From Pelagibacterales bacterium SAG-MED19 (lineage in GTDB: Bacteria; Pseudomonadota; Alphaproteobacteria; Pelagibacterales; Pelagibacteraceae), in contig JACWDQ010000002.1 of the NCBI GenBank assembly GCA_014654035.1, positions 1 through 64,000 on the forward strand: a stretch of 64,000 nt of DNA. Direction: 5' to 3'. A program made the translations under genes and the position numbers. The notes below the pieces were generated by a model that was given only the letters and a program-made list of their open reading frames with translations, ran no database searches and was not told the origin of the DNA. Each line of letters opens with the position of its first letter. The stretch's first letter is position 1. Below, piece by piece: positions 8,101 through 15,974 of this stretch.

Positions 8101-8772
8101 TTGAATTAATTTCTTTAATTCTTTTTTTTTTGAATTTTTCTTTGATGAAAAAATACATGCTTGAGACTTTAAAATTTCACCATCTTTTAAAACTCTCAAA
8201 TTATTAGCTTTTAAAGTTTCACCTGTTGAACTGATATCGGTGATTAATTCTGCTGATCCTATAAAAGGATATGCTTCCGTTGCCCCAAGACTTTCTACCA
8301 ATCTAAATTGAGTGACACCTTTTGAAAATAAAAATTCTCTTGTTAAATTTGGATACTTAGTTGCAACTCTTAATCTTTTTTTCTTTTTATCTCTAAATTC
8401 AAAAGCAATTTCCTCAAGATCAGCTATTGTTTGAACATCAATCCAAGGGTCAGGAATAGCAACAACTAAATCAGCTTTTCCAAAACTTAATTTTTTATTC
8501 ACATTAATTTTCTTTTGAGTGTTAATTTCACTTTCTTTAAATAGATCAAACCCTGAAAAACCAATATCTAAAGAATTATCCCCTAATCTCTCTATAATTT
8601 CTCTTGCGTGTAAATATAAAATTTTGATATTTTTTTTGTTCTTAATTGAACCAATTAAATCTCTCTCTCCTCTTTCTGAAACAAGGTTCAATTTTTTTTT
8701 TTTAAAAATCTTCAAAACGTCTTTTCTTAGTCTACCTTTACTAGGAATTCCTATGTTTATTATATTGTTCAT
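8086..8772 (-). CDS. hisG: ATP phosphoribosyltransferase, short form
   Basis: 228 residues. It catalyses the first step of histidine synthesis, ATP plus PRPP to phosphoribosyl-ATP. It has the HisG start NIGIPSKGRLRKD, GFSGFDLF, the GxTEAYPFIGSAELITDISSTGET phosphate/PRPP loop, and VATKYPNLTREF. It lacks the C-terminal regulatory domain of long HisG, so it must work with HisZ. hisZ is immediately upstream (2-base gap), which confirms the short-form system. The 3' end overlaps a small ORF on the other strand by 15 bases. Confidence 0.93.
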   Translation of the reverse strand: MNNIINIGIPSKGRLRKDVLKIFKKKKLNLVSERGERDLIGSIKNKKNIKILYLHAREIIERLGDNSLDIGFSGFDLFKESEINTQKKINVNKKLSFGKADLVVAIPDPWIDVQTIADLEEIAFEFRDKKKKRLRVATKYPNLTREFLFSKGVTQFRLVESLGATEAYPFIGSAELITDISSTGETLKANNLRVLKDGEILKSQACIFSSKKNSKKKELKKLIQLLSK

Positions 8773-8774
8773 GA

Positions 8775-9827
8775 TTAATAATTTAAGTTTAAAGCAGCTC
8801 CTACTGCTGAGACTTGATTTTTAGAACCTAGATCAGAGATTAATTGATCGTATCTACCACCATTAATAATATTCTTAACTTTATTATTTGATTTAATATC
8901 AATTTTAAAAACCATTCCTGTGTAATATTCAAGTTGTCTTCCAAAGGAAGTTGAAAAAATTACGTTTAGTTTTGATACTTTGTTGTTCGAAATTGGAAAA
9001 TATTTTTGATCTACCACCAAATTAATATGGTATTTTTTAAAAAATTTATTTAGTTCTTTAGCAGCTTTATTTATTGGACATTTAATTTTTAAAAACTCTT
9101 TAATAATTTTAGATACATTTTTTCCCTTACTTGCACGTCTTGGGTCTTTAATTTTATTATCAAACCTACTTAAAATTTCTTCGATAGATCTACCTGCTAT
9201 GACCGATGATTTATCCTCCTTTAGCATTTTTTGATAACGTTTCTTATCGATTTCAACTATAGTTGGGTCTACATCTGAATTTGTCTCTAATCTTTTTAGT
9301 AAATCATTAAAATAATCTTCTCTCCAAAAGTGTCTATATAATCTTAACTTCCATCTTTTTGGAATATCTAATTTTGATATTAAAAGATTGAAAATTTCTA
9401 CATTTCCAAGCGTTAGTTTTCCTGAAGAATATTTTAATTTTGTTAAAGAATTTAAAGATGTATTTATTATTTCTTTATCATCAATTTTTTCATTTTTTGA
9501 ACCAATAATTTCAAATCCTATTTGATCTCTGATAATAGAATCTTTTTTATTTTGAGATTTTCTATAAGCCTGACCGCTATAAAATATTTTTTCCTTTTCT
9601 TTAAAATTATTTTCTAAATATCTAAGACATGAAACTATTGTTAAATCAGGACGCAAACACAACTCATTTCCATTTTGATCACTAAATGAAAAGATAAATT
9701 TTCTAAAATTCTCACCTGATCTTTGTACAATATGATTTGTCTCAACTACCGATGGCAATTCGATATACTTAAATCCTTTAGACTTTACAGATCTAAGGAT
9801 TTTTTCAGATAAGTTTTTTGATTTCAT
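8775..9827 (-). CDS. hisZ: ATP phosphoribosyltransferase regulatory subunit
   Basis: 350 residues, a paralogue of the histidyl-tRNA synthetase catalytic core without the anticodon-binding domain. Class II fold remnants are visible: FIFSFSDQNGNELCLRPDLT (motif 2-like), LGNVEIF, LEYYTGMVF and the terminal INGGRYDQLISDLG...AVGAALN (motif 3-like). HisZ forms an octamer with short HisG and carries histidine feedback control. Its start overlaps the end of hisS by 23 bases, so the true synthetase and its regulatory paralogue are translationally coupled. The next gene is hisG. Confidence 0.9.
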   Translation of the reverse strand: MKSKNLSEKILRSVKSKGFKYIELPSVVETNHIVQRSGENFRKFIFSFSDQNGNELCLRPDLTIVSCLRYLENNFKEKEKIFYSGQAYRKSQNKKDSIIRDQIGFEIIGSKNEKIDDKEIINTSLNSLTKLKYSSGKLTLGNVEIFNLLISKLDIPKRWKLRLYRHFWREDYFNDLLKRLETNSDVDPTIVEIDKKRYQKMLKEDKSSVIAGRSIEEILSRFDNKIKDPRRASKGKNVSKIIKEFLKIKCPINKAAKELNKFFKKYHINLVVDQKYFPISNNKVSKLNVIFSTSFGRQLEYYTGMVFKIDIKSNNKVKNIINGGRYDQLISDLGSKNQVSAVGAALNLNY

Positions 9828-11199
9828 TTATCAAATTCGATTTTGGAATTGTTTGGCTGTTTTCACCCTTAACACCTCTAAGATTTTTAATAGTTATAGT
9901 ATTATCTTTAAATTCATTTTCTCCACAAATGACCGCAATTGGTAATTCACGTTTATTTGCTAGTTCTAGCTGCTTTCCTAAATTTTTTTTGGTACTTAAA
10001 AATACTTCAGCGTTTATATTATTTTCTCTTAATAAATCGACTATCTCATAATAATTATTCAAAAATTTTTGATCCATTACACAAACTAAAACAGGTTTTT
10101 GATCCTCTACTTTAATTTGATCCAGCTGCATTAATGCGAATAGTAATCGATCAACTCCAAAACTAATTCCTGTCCCAGGAACATCAACCCCTCTAAATCT
10201 TGAAATAAGTTTGGCATATGAACCTCCTGAACAGACGCTGCCCAACTCTATTTCCTTACCTTTATAATTAGTGACTTTGAAGTTTAAGTTAGTTTCAACT
10301 ATAAAGTCAGAATAATAAGCAAGCCCCCTCACTATAGTAAAATTTGTTTTAACTTTTTCTAAATTTGATCCGTATCCAAGAATTTCAAATACATCTTCTA
10401 ATTCTTTTATTCCTTCTTGAGATATAGGGTTTTTTAAAGTTTCTTTTAAATCTTTTAAATCTTTTATTTTTAGAAAATTTAATATTTGTGCTGCTTGATC
10501 ATCTGATAACTCAGCTCCTTTCGTAATAGCACCACTTTTGTCTTTTCTCTCTTTTTTGAGTAAGTTTTCAACTCCTTTTAAACCAAATCCAGGTTTATCA
10601 AGTTTATCTATAGCTCGAATGACTTTAGTTTGTTTTTCCTCAGAAATTTTTAATTCATTAATTAGTCCTTGAACTATTTTTCTATTACTTACATTGATGG
10701 TAAATTGATCTTTTTTTAATCCGCAATCTGATAATGTGCTTGATATTAAATTACAAAGCTCTGCATTTGCTTGAGCAGGATTAACATTTCCAATAATATC
10801 AAAATCTGCTTGCATAAATTCTCTATATCGGCCATTTCCTGCTTTTTCGTTTCTAAATACATTTTGAATTTGATATCGCTTAAAGATTGATGGAAGTTCT
10901 TGGTTGTTTTGAGCATAAAATCTTGCTAGTGGGCTTGAAAGATCATAACGAAGAGTTATGTTTTTGTCTCCATCTTCAAATGAGAATACATCAGACATAG
11001 GATTAGCCTCATCTTCTGCCAAAAAAGATCCAATATTTTCTGCGACTTCAAACGAAGGAGTTTCAAGAGCTTCTGCTCCAAATTTAATAAAATTATTCTC
11101 AATAGCTTTTAAAAGCTTTTTTTTAAGAAGAACTTTTTTACCCCATCGATCTTCAAATCCTGAAGGTAATCCAGGAACTAATTTTTTTTCTTTATTCAT
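9805..11199 (-). CDS. hisS: Histidyl-tRNA synthetase
   Basis: 464 residues from ATG 11199. Class II synthetase with motif 2 FRNEKAGNGRYREFMQADFD, the histidine signature RGLAYYSDFIVE, motif 3 GTGISFGVDRLLFAL, and an anticodon-binding domain (about 370-464). The motif 2 loop lacks the PQ of the E. coli enzyme (RHERPQKGR), as in the alphaproteobacterial class that charges tRNA-His without G-1. The matching tRNA-His is directly upstream. An in-frame TTG at 11232 would start inside the tRNA T-arm, so I chose the ATG. Only 5 bases separate this ATG from the tRNA CCA, leaving no room for a normal ribosome-binding site outside the tRNA. Confidence 0.94.
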   Translation of the reverse strand: MNKEKKLVPGLPSGFEDRWGKKVLLKKKLLKAIENNFIKFGAEALETPSFEVAENIGSFLAEDEANPMSDVFSFEDGDKNITLRYDLSSPLARFYAQNNQELPSIFKRYQIQNVFRNEKAGNGRYREFMQADFDIIGNVNPAQANAELCNLISSTLSDCGLKKDQFTINVSNRKIVQGLINELKISEEKQTKVIRAIDKLDKPGFGLKGVENLLKKERKDKSGAITKGAELSDDQAAQILNFLKIKDLKDLKETLKNPISQEGIKELEDVFEILGYGSNLEKVKTNFTIVRGLAYYSDFIVETNLNFKVTNYKGKEIELGSVCSGGSYAKLISRFRGVDVPGTGISFGVDRLLFALMQLDQIKVEDQKPVLVCVMDQKFLNNYYEIVDLLRENNINAEVFLSTKKNLGKQLELANKRELPIAVICGENEFKDNTITIKNLRGVKGENSQTIPKSNLINEIKKLI

Positions 11200-11204
11200 T
11201 TTTT

Positions 11205-11279
11205 TGGTACCCGGGCTGAGAATCGAACTCAAACTTAAAGTTCCACAAACTTTCGTGCTAACCGTTACACCACCCAGGC
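11205..11279 (-). tRNA. tRNA-His (GTG)
   Basis: 75 bases with CCA encoded. Acceptor GCCTGGG pairs with CCCGGGT (a G1:T72 wobble), D-stem GTGT/GCAC, anticodon stem AAAGT/ACTTT with loop TTGTGGA (anticodon GTG, His), T-stem TTGAG/CTCAG with a normal TTCGATT loop. Position -1 is T, not G, and the discriminator is A73. This is the alphaproteobacterial variant of tRNA-His, not the general bacterial G-1:C73 type. It lies 5 bases upstream of hisS on the same strand, so the tRNA, its synthetase, and hisZ-hisG form one histidine unit. Confidence 0.95.
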
Positions 11280-11331
11280 ATTCCTTGTTTTTATATTATT
11301 TTCGTGTGGATTAAAATTATATTATAAATAA

Positions 11332-11373
11332 ATAGCCTATAGGCTATGGAAACAGATTTTGTGAAATCTGTTT
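11332..11373. repeat. Tandem palindrome plus perfect hairpin
   Basis: Two perfect inverted repeats lie 2 bases apart in the spacer between tRNA-His and the cold-shock gene. The first is a 16-base palindrome, ATAGCCTATAGGCTAT, at 11332-11347. The second is a hairpin at 11350-11373 with 10-base arms (AAACAGATTT with its complement) and a TGTG loop. Neither is followed by a strong T-run: on the + strand the hairpin has a scattered TCTTTTT about 6 bases later. They may be an operator, a processing signal, a weak terminator or part of a small RNA. Confidence 0.5.
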
Positions 11374-11446
11374 AGAACTCTTTTTGAAGTGTAATTTATA
11401 ATCATGAGGGTCTTTTTAGTCAAAAATTTGAATTATTCAACCCCTA

Positions 11447-11487
11447 AAAGAAAAGGACGTCTATCTATTTACTAGAAAAACGTCCTT
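11447..11487 (-). terminator. Terminator of the cold-shock gene
   Basis: On the minus strand, AAGGACGT (11487-11480) pairs perfectly with ACGTCCTT (11460-11453) across a 19-base loop that can itself form a 3-bp pair. The stem is followed by TTCTTTT. The hairpin begins 15 bases after the cold-shock stop codon, the normal place for an intrinsic terminator. It is the clearest terminator in the window. Confidence 0.65.
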
Positions 11488-11502
11488 AAAAAAATTTTAA
11501 AT

Positions 11503-11715
11503 TTAATCTATTTTTTTCAAATTTACTGCTGAGGGACCTTTTGGACCATCTTCAAGAGTAAACTCTAATTTTTCACCTTCATTTAAATATCTCATGCCCG
11601 CTGCTTTAACTGCACTAGCATGAACGAACGCATCTTTTTCTTTGTCTTCTCTTTCTATGAAGCCAAAGCCTTTCTTTCCGTTAAACCATTTAACAGTTCC
11701 TTTTAATGTACTCAT
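11503..11715 (-). CDS. Cold-shock domain protein
   Basis: 70 residues, a single OB-fold cold-shock domain. The RNA-binding motifs RNP1 (KGFGFIER) and RNP2 (DAFVHASAV) are both present, after the usual GTVKWFNGKKG start. Such proteins bind single-stranded RNA and DNA and melt RNA structure; many are constitutive and not cold-induced. The gene stands alone between two tRNA genes with its own terminator (11447-11487). An AAGGA sits upstream of the ATG, at a longer than usual spacing. There is no basis to choose among the cspA-type symbols. Confidence 0.93.
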   Translation of the reverse strand: MSTLKGTVKWFNGKKGFGFIEREDKEKDAFVHASAVKAAGMRYLNEGEKLEFTLEDGPKGPSAVNLKKID

Positions 11716-11791
11716 CTTATTTCTTAGTCCTTTTTGTTATTTATTATTGTCTCAGGTTAATTTCTTTTAGGTGAATTTCAAGATGTTTTGA

Positions 11792-11866
11792 TGGTGCCTC
11801 GGGAAGGATTCGCACCTCCGACACAAGCCTTTTCAGGGCTCTGCTCTACTCCTGAGCTACCGAGGC
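11792..11866 (-). tRNA. tRNA-Phe (GAA)
   Basis: 75 bases with CCA encoded. Acceptor GCCTCGG pairs perfectly with CCGAGGC, A73, D-stem GCTC/GAGC, anticodon stem GAGCC/GGCTT with loop CTGAAAA (anticodon GAA, Phe), T-stem GGAGG/CCTTC. The T-loop reads TGCGAAT, so the near-universal T55 (pseudouridine) is G. It starts 5 bases after the infA stop on the same strand, so it is probably cut from a longer infA transcript. Confidence 0.94.
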
Positions 11867-11871
11867 AAAAT

Positions 11872-12087
11872 TTAACCTCTAAAGATTATTCTGCCTTTAG
11901 TAAGGTCATAAGGTGTCATTTCAACTGTAACATTATCACCCTGTAATACTCTTATTCTATTCTTTCTCAATTTGCCTGCTGTATGAGCTGTTACAACATG
12001 ACCATTCTCCAATTGAACTCTAAACATAGCATTGGGTAATAAGTCAGTTACTTTACCTTTAAACTCAAGTAAGTCTTGTTTTGACAA
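11872..12087 (-). CDS. infA: Translation initiation factor IF-1
   Basis: 71 residues, the standard IF-1 length. An OB-fold protein with the family sequence [41 protein letters not shown] and [13 protein letters not shown]. It binds the 30S A site with IF-2 and IF-3 during initiation. It sits 2 bases after hisD in the alphaproteobacterial order murA, DUF2948, hisD, infA, and is followed by tRNA-Phe. Confidence 0.96.
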   Translation of the reverse strand: MSKQDLLEFKGKVTDLLPNAMFRVQLENGHVVTAHTAGKLRKNRIRVLQGDNVTVEMTPYDLTKGRIIFRG

Positions 12088-12089
12088 AT

Positions 12090-13373
12090 TTATTTTCTCC
12101 TAATTCTTTTTTTTACAGATTGAGCATGTCCTGCTAACCCTTCATAATTTGCAAGAGTTATAACTGATGGCCCAAGACTTTCAATACCCTTTTTTGATAA
12201 GTTTACATATGAAATTCTTTTGTAAAATTCATTTACACTTATCCCGCTAGAATATTTGGCTGAACTATTTGTTGGCAACACGTGATTTGTACCTATATTA
12301 TAATCTGTCATCGCCATAACTGCATATTTTCCTAGACAAATTGATCCTGAATTCTTAATTTTTGAAACAATAGATTTATAATTTTTTACATTAAGCTCTA
12401 GGTGTTCTGGTGCAATCCTGTTTACAATATCAATTATTTTTTTATCAGAATTAATGTGTATTAAAATTCCATTATTCATTAAACTTTTTTTGGCAACTGA
12501 TTGTCTTGGAATTTCTTTAAGTTGTTTAAAAATTTCAATATTGACTTTATCTAATAATTTTTTATCTTTGGAAATCAAAATACATTGAGCTAGACTATCA
12601 TGTTCTGCCTGTCCAATTAAATCACTTACGACCCATTCAGGATTAGAGAATTTATCGCAAACAATAGTTACTTCTGATGGTCCTGCAATCATACCTTCAA
12701 TACCAACATCCCCAAATACTTCTTTTTTTGCTGCAGTTACATAAGCGTTGCCTGGTCCTACAATCTTATCAACTTTTTTTATTTTTTTAGTTCCATAAGC
12801 AACCGCAGCAATTGCTGAAGGACCACCAATAGAATAAATTTCTTTTATTTTACATTTCTTAGCAGCATATAATACAGCAGGATTTTGTTTTCCTTTATAC
12901 CCTGGATTAATCATAACTATTCTTTTAACTCCTGCAACAATAGCAGGTATGGTGTTCATCAAAACACTTGATGGATATGATGCTGTTGAACCAGGAACAT
13001 AAACTGCTACGGACTCTAACGGTAAATACTTGTATTCAAGTTTATTTTTCAATTTATCTACATAAGAAATGTTTTTAAATTTTTGAAGAGAGTGAAATTT
13101 ATAAATTCTATTAAAAGCTAAATCAATTGCTTTTTTAACTTTTGGATTTAAAGATTTTATTGATTTGGAAATTTGTTTTGTTCTTGGGATTATAATATTA
13201 TTCTTATTAAATCTTCTTTCGTATTTTAATAAAGATTTGTCTCCATTTTTTCTAACATCTTTTATAATATTTGTTACTGAAATTGAATTAGACTTAATCT
13301 TATTTTTTCTTTTTAAGAGCAAAATATCTAATAATTTATCAAAATTCTTACTATTACTATTTAATATTTTCAT
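12090..13373 (-). CDS. hisD: Histidinol dehydrogenase
   Basis: 427 residues, normal length. A zinc enzyme that oxidises L-histidinol to histidine in two NAD-dependent steps, the end of the pathway. Motifs include [53 protein letters not shown], the zinc-site [13 protein letters not shown], and APEHLEL (catalytic Glu-His), plus the NHVLPT segment. The ATG overlaps the last base of the preceding frame (13373). hisD is separated from hisS-hisZ-hisG only by infA, two tRNAs and the cold-shock gene. Confidence 0.95.
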   Translation of the reverse strand: MKILNSNSKNFDKLLDILLLKRKNKIKSNSISVTNIIKDVRKNGDKSLLKYERRFNKNNIIIPRTKQISKSIKSLNPKVKKAIDLAFNRIYKFHSLQKFKNISYVDKLKNKLEYKYLPLESVAVYVPGSTASYPSSVLMNTIPAIVAGVKRIVMINPGYKGKQNPAVLYAAKKCKIKEIYSIGGPSAIAAVAYGTKKIKKVDKIVGPGNAYVTAAKKEVFGDVGIEGMIAGPSEVTIVCDKFSNPEWVVSDLIGQAEHDSLAQCILISKDKKLLDKVNIEIFKQLKEIPRQSVAKKSLMNNGILIHINSDKKIIDIVNRIAPEHLELNVKNYKSIVSKIKNSGSICLGKYAVMAMTDYNIGTNHVLPTNSSAKYSSGISVNEFYKRISYVNLSKKGIESLGPSVITLANYEGLAGHAQSVKKRIRRK

Positions 13374-13769
13374 TACTTTCCAATTTCACTTTGATCTTCC
13401 AGTCTTACTTCAATAGTTTCTGTAGTCAAAGCAATGTGAGCATTATTATTGAAAATAAGATTTATTTCATAATCATCATTATTTTTCAAATAATCAATTC
13501 CTAACAATTCCAAAGTCATTTTTTGGTTTGATTGATCAATGTTTTTTGACCGCACTTTATCAACAAAATCAAACCTGCAAATACTATTGATTTTTTTATT
13601 TTTTTGATTGGTTTCAATCTTAGTTCTTTCGATTGATATTAAAAAAAACTTTGTTAGATGCTAAATATTTAATATCTGCAACTTTGACTTTAGCACCTGA
13701 ACTACAAGCAGAAATCATTTGAAGCCCCTCTTGATCACTTGCAATTATTTTAGCTAAATACTTATTCAT
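13373..13769 (-). pseudogene. DUF2948-like protein, frameshifted
   Basis: Two adjoining reading frames make one protein of about 131 residues. The first runs from ATG 13769 (MNKYLAKIIASDQEGLQMIS...) into the T8 run (A8 at 13641-13648 on the + strand). The second runs on to 13373 and includes MTLELLGIDYL and IALTTETIEVRLEDQ. Skipping one base in the run joins them as NKVFLISIERTKIE without loss. Position between murA and hisD and the IALDEEDL-like opening match the alphaproteobacterial DUF2948 family, function unknown. The ATG overlaps the murA stop (TAATG) and the end touches hisD, so the gene order is intact. It may be a sequencing error, a true pseudogene, or a gene rescued by slippage. Confidence 0.7.
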
Positions 13770-15028
13770 TACTTAAGTCTTTTTATTCTAACACCGATTC
13801 TTCTTAATTTTTTTTCTATATCTTCATAGCCTCTATCCAAGTGATAAATTCGATTTATTATAGATTTACCTCTGGAAACCATTGCAGCTAGAACAAGAGC
13901 AACACTGGCTCTTAAGTCACTAGACATTAATTCAGCACCGATAAATTTTGTATTTCCTTGAATTGTAGCTTTATTGTTTTTGATCTTTATTTTTGCTCCA
14001 AGTCTTTGAAGTTCTCCCACATGAAGAAATCTATTTTCAAAAATATTTTCAATTATTGAACTCTCACCATTAGCAACACACATTAATACCATTATTTGAG
14101 ATTGCATGTCTGTTGCAACTCCAGGCCATTCCTTTGTTTTTAAATTTTTGATTGGTTTGATTACTTTAGGTCCTTTAATACAAATTTTATTCTCTAAAAC
14201 TTTAATTTTGGCACCTGCTCTTTTTAATATATTTAACTCTGTTTTTATAACTTTTGGATTTGAATTTTGTATCTCTAAATCCCCTTTTGCTATTGTGGCT
14301 GCTACACAAAAAGTTCCTGTTTCTATTCTATCTGCCATAACAGAAAAACTAATTTCATTTAATGAATTGACTCCCGTAACTAGGCATGTTCTGCCTTTCC
14401 ATTTAATTTTTGCTCCCGCAGAATTCAAAAAATTTGTAAGATCTTTTATTTCAGGTTCAATTGCACAATTTTTTAAAATGCTTTTGCCTCTAGCTAAGCA
14501 AGCAGCAATAATTGTATTTTCTGTTGCCCCAACACTAATTTTTGAAAAATTTATTAATGTTCCTTTTAGTCTGCCATTAGATTTTGCGTGAATGTATCCT
14601 TTCTTAATTTGGTATTTCATTCCTAACTTTTTTAATGCTGATAAGTGGTAATTTACAGGTCGTGAACCAATGTTGCAGCCACCAGGATATGATGTGGTAG
14701 ATTTATGAAATTTTGAAATTAATGGCCCTAGTACAAGAATTGAAGCTCTCATAGTTTTCACAAGAGAATAGCTCGCTAAAGTCTTCATTTTTTTTTTATT
14801 TTGAATTCGCACTGTTTTTCTATCTTTAGATAAAGTAATTTTAGAACCAAGAGATTTTAATAAATTTAGCATTGTATTAATATCTTTAACTCTTGGTAAG
14901 TTTTTTAAAGTAACAGGTTTTTCAAATAAAAGTGTAGCTGCCAATAAAACAAGAGCACTGTTTTTCGCACCCGAAATTTTAACTTTGCCTTTAATTTTAC
15001 AAGGACCCTCAATCAAAAATTTATCCAT
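13769..15028 (-). CDS. murA: UDP-N-acetylglucosamine 1-carboxyvinyltransferase
   Basis: 419 residues, normal length. It transfers enolpyruvate from PEP to UDP-GlcNAc, the first step of peptidoglycan synthesis. The N-terminal GAKNSALVLLAATLL and the catalytic cysteine C118 in PGGCNIGSRPVNYH are both present; that Cys is the fosfomycin target in the family. The C-terminus has SDLRASVALVLAAM and YHLDRGYEDIEKKL. It lies 3 bases after dcd and overlaps the following DUF2948 gene by one base. Confidence 0.96.
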   Translation of the reverse strand: MDKFLIEGPCKIKGKVKISGAKNSALVLLAATLLFEKPVTLKNLPRVKDINTMLNLLKSLGSKITLSKDRKTVRIQNKKKMKTLASYSLVKTMRASILVLGPLISKFHKSTTSYPGGCNIGSRPVNYHLSALKKLGMKYQIKKGYIHAKSNGRLKGTLINFSKISVGATENTIIAACLARGKSILKNCAIEPEIKDLTNFLNSAGAKIKWKGRTCLVTGVNSLNEISFSVMADRIETGTFCVAATIAKGDLEIQNSNPKVIKTELNILKRAGAKIKVLENKICIKGPKVIKPIKNLKTKEWPGVATDMQSQIMVLMCVANGESSIIENIFENRFLHVGELQRLGAKIKIKNNKATIQGNTKFIGAELMSSDLRASVALVLAAMVSRGKSIINRIYHLDRGYEDIEKKLRRIGVRIKRLK

Positions 15029-15031
15029 AAA

Positions 15032-15583
15032 CTATTTGAATTTTGCTAAAGTAATACCTGTTTGCCCTTGATACTTTCCGTCTCTATCTGCATAAGAAAC
15101 TTCTGGTTGCTCACCTTGAAAAAATAAGATTTGTGCAGCTCCACTGTTTGCATATAACCTTATTTGATTACTAGTATGATTTGAAAACTCTAAAACTAGG
15201 TTGCCACTCCAACCAGCCTCTAAGACCGTTGGTGGGGTTCCCAAACCACATCTAGCATAAGAAGATTTGGCTGTTACTAAACCTGTCACATTCCTAGGCA
15301 TTTTAAAGTATTCTAAACTACTTGCTAAAGCAAATGAGTTGGGGGGAATTAAAATTGATTCTTCACCCTTTACTGTAATAAAATTGTCCTCACTAAAATT
15401 TTTTGGATCAGCAGTTGCACCCTTTATATTTGTAAATATCTTAAATTCTGAACCACACCTTAAATCATATCCAAAGGAATTAAGTCCGTGACTTATACCT
15501 TTAGCAACACTTTCGTTAACAAAAGGAGAAATCATTTCTTGTTCTACAGCTAATTTCTTTATTTGTTTATCGTTTAATATCAT
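15032..15583 (-). CDS. dcd: dCTP deaminase
   Basis: 183 residues, trimeric dUTPase-like fold. It deaminates dCTP to dUTP for thymidylate synthesis. Family marks are SYDLRCGSEFKIF, the nucleotide loop TAKSSYARCGLGTPPTVLEAGWSGNLVLEFSNH (catalytic Glu in VLEAGW), and the C-terminal YQGQTGITLAKF. It lies 3 bases before murA. Its start overlaps a tiny basic ORF by 17 bases. Confidence 0.94.
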   Translation of the reverse strand: MILNDKQIKKLAVEQEMISPFVNESVAKGISHGLNSFGYDLRCGSEFKIFTNIKGATADPKNFSEDNFITVKGEESILIPPNSFALASSLEYFKMPRNVTGLVTAKSSYARCGLGTPPTVLEAGWSGNLVLEFSNHTSNQIRLYANSGAAQILFFQGEQPEVSYADRDGKYQGQTGITLAKFK

Positions 15584-15677
15584 TTTTTTTTTTATTTTTT
15601 TTTTGGAATATTTTTCTTTTTTTTAAATTTTTTCTAAGCGCTAAACTTAGTCGCTCATTTTTATCTTTATTGTTCAT
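15567..15677 (-). CDS. Small basic protein (hypothetical)
   Basis: A 36-residue ORF from ATG 15677, which overlaps the stop of the preceding 66-residue gene as ATGA. It reads MNNKDKNERLSLALRKNLKKRK, then a run of lysines and asparagines. The RLSxALRxNLKKRK core resembles tiny conserved alphaproteobacterial proteins of unknown role, which I recall only loosely. The end overlaps dcd by 17 bases. Coupled stop/start overlaps on both sides favour a real gene. High lysine content may mean nucleic-acid or ribosome contact; that is inference. Confidence 0.55.
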   Translation of the reverse strand: MNNKDKNERLSLALRKNLKKRKIFQKKNKKKNDIKR

Positions 15678-15874
15678 TCTTTATTTGGATTTGTAAGAAA
15701 ATCTAGAGTTATTGGTTTTGATGCATCTAAAGCTTTGACTTTTGGTTCTTCTTTTTTTTGACCTTCTTTTGCTAATCGCTTAGCTTTTTTTTCAGCAAGC
15801 TTTTTCTCTCTTTTTGCTTGCTTCTCCATTAACTTTGCGCTTTTTGTAGATTTATAATCGTAATGAATACCCAT
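15674..15874 (-). CDS. Small lysine-rich protein (hypothetical)
   Basis: 66 residues. It opens MGIHYDYKSTKSAKLMEKQAK, continues as a strongly charged Lys/Glu/Ala helix (about 15-50, likely coiled), and ends with the less charged ITLDFLTNPNKE. It has no membrane segment or known motif. It heads the leftward run that continues into the 36-residue ORF, dcd and murA. Function unknown. Confidence 0.65.
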   Translation of the reverse strand: MGIHYDYKSTKSAKLMEKQAKREKKLAEKKAKRLAKEGQKKEEPKVKALDASKPITLDFLTNPNKE

Positions 15875-15928
15875 AAAATTTCCTTAATAAGATATAAATC
15901 ATATTAGTCAAAAAATTAAGGCAATAAT

Positions 15929-15958
15929 TTGAAAAAAATGCTTAATTAACCATATAAT
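15929..15958 (+). promoter_or_regulatory. Promoter of tRNA-Thr
   Basis: TTGAAA at 15929-15934 and a perfect TATAAT at 15953-15958, 18 bases apart. The tRNA begins 17 bases after the -10 box, which leaves a short 5' leader. Confidence 0.6.
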
Positions 15959-15974
15959 ACAATTTGTGATAATT

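Noticed and set aside
11200..11232. Longer hisS start at TTG 11232
   Set aside because: It would translate the T-arm and acceptor of tRNA-His; the ATG at 11199 fits the family N-terminus.
11404..11475. 23-codon rightward ORF (MRVFLVKN...) in the tRNA-His/cold-shock gap
   Set aside because: It runs into the cold-shock terminator hairpin on the other strand, has no ribosome site and no recognisable family.
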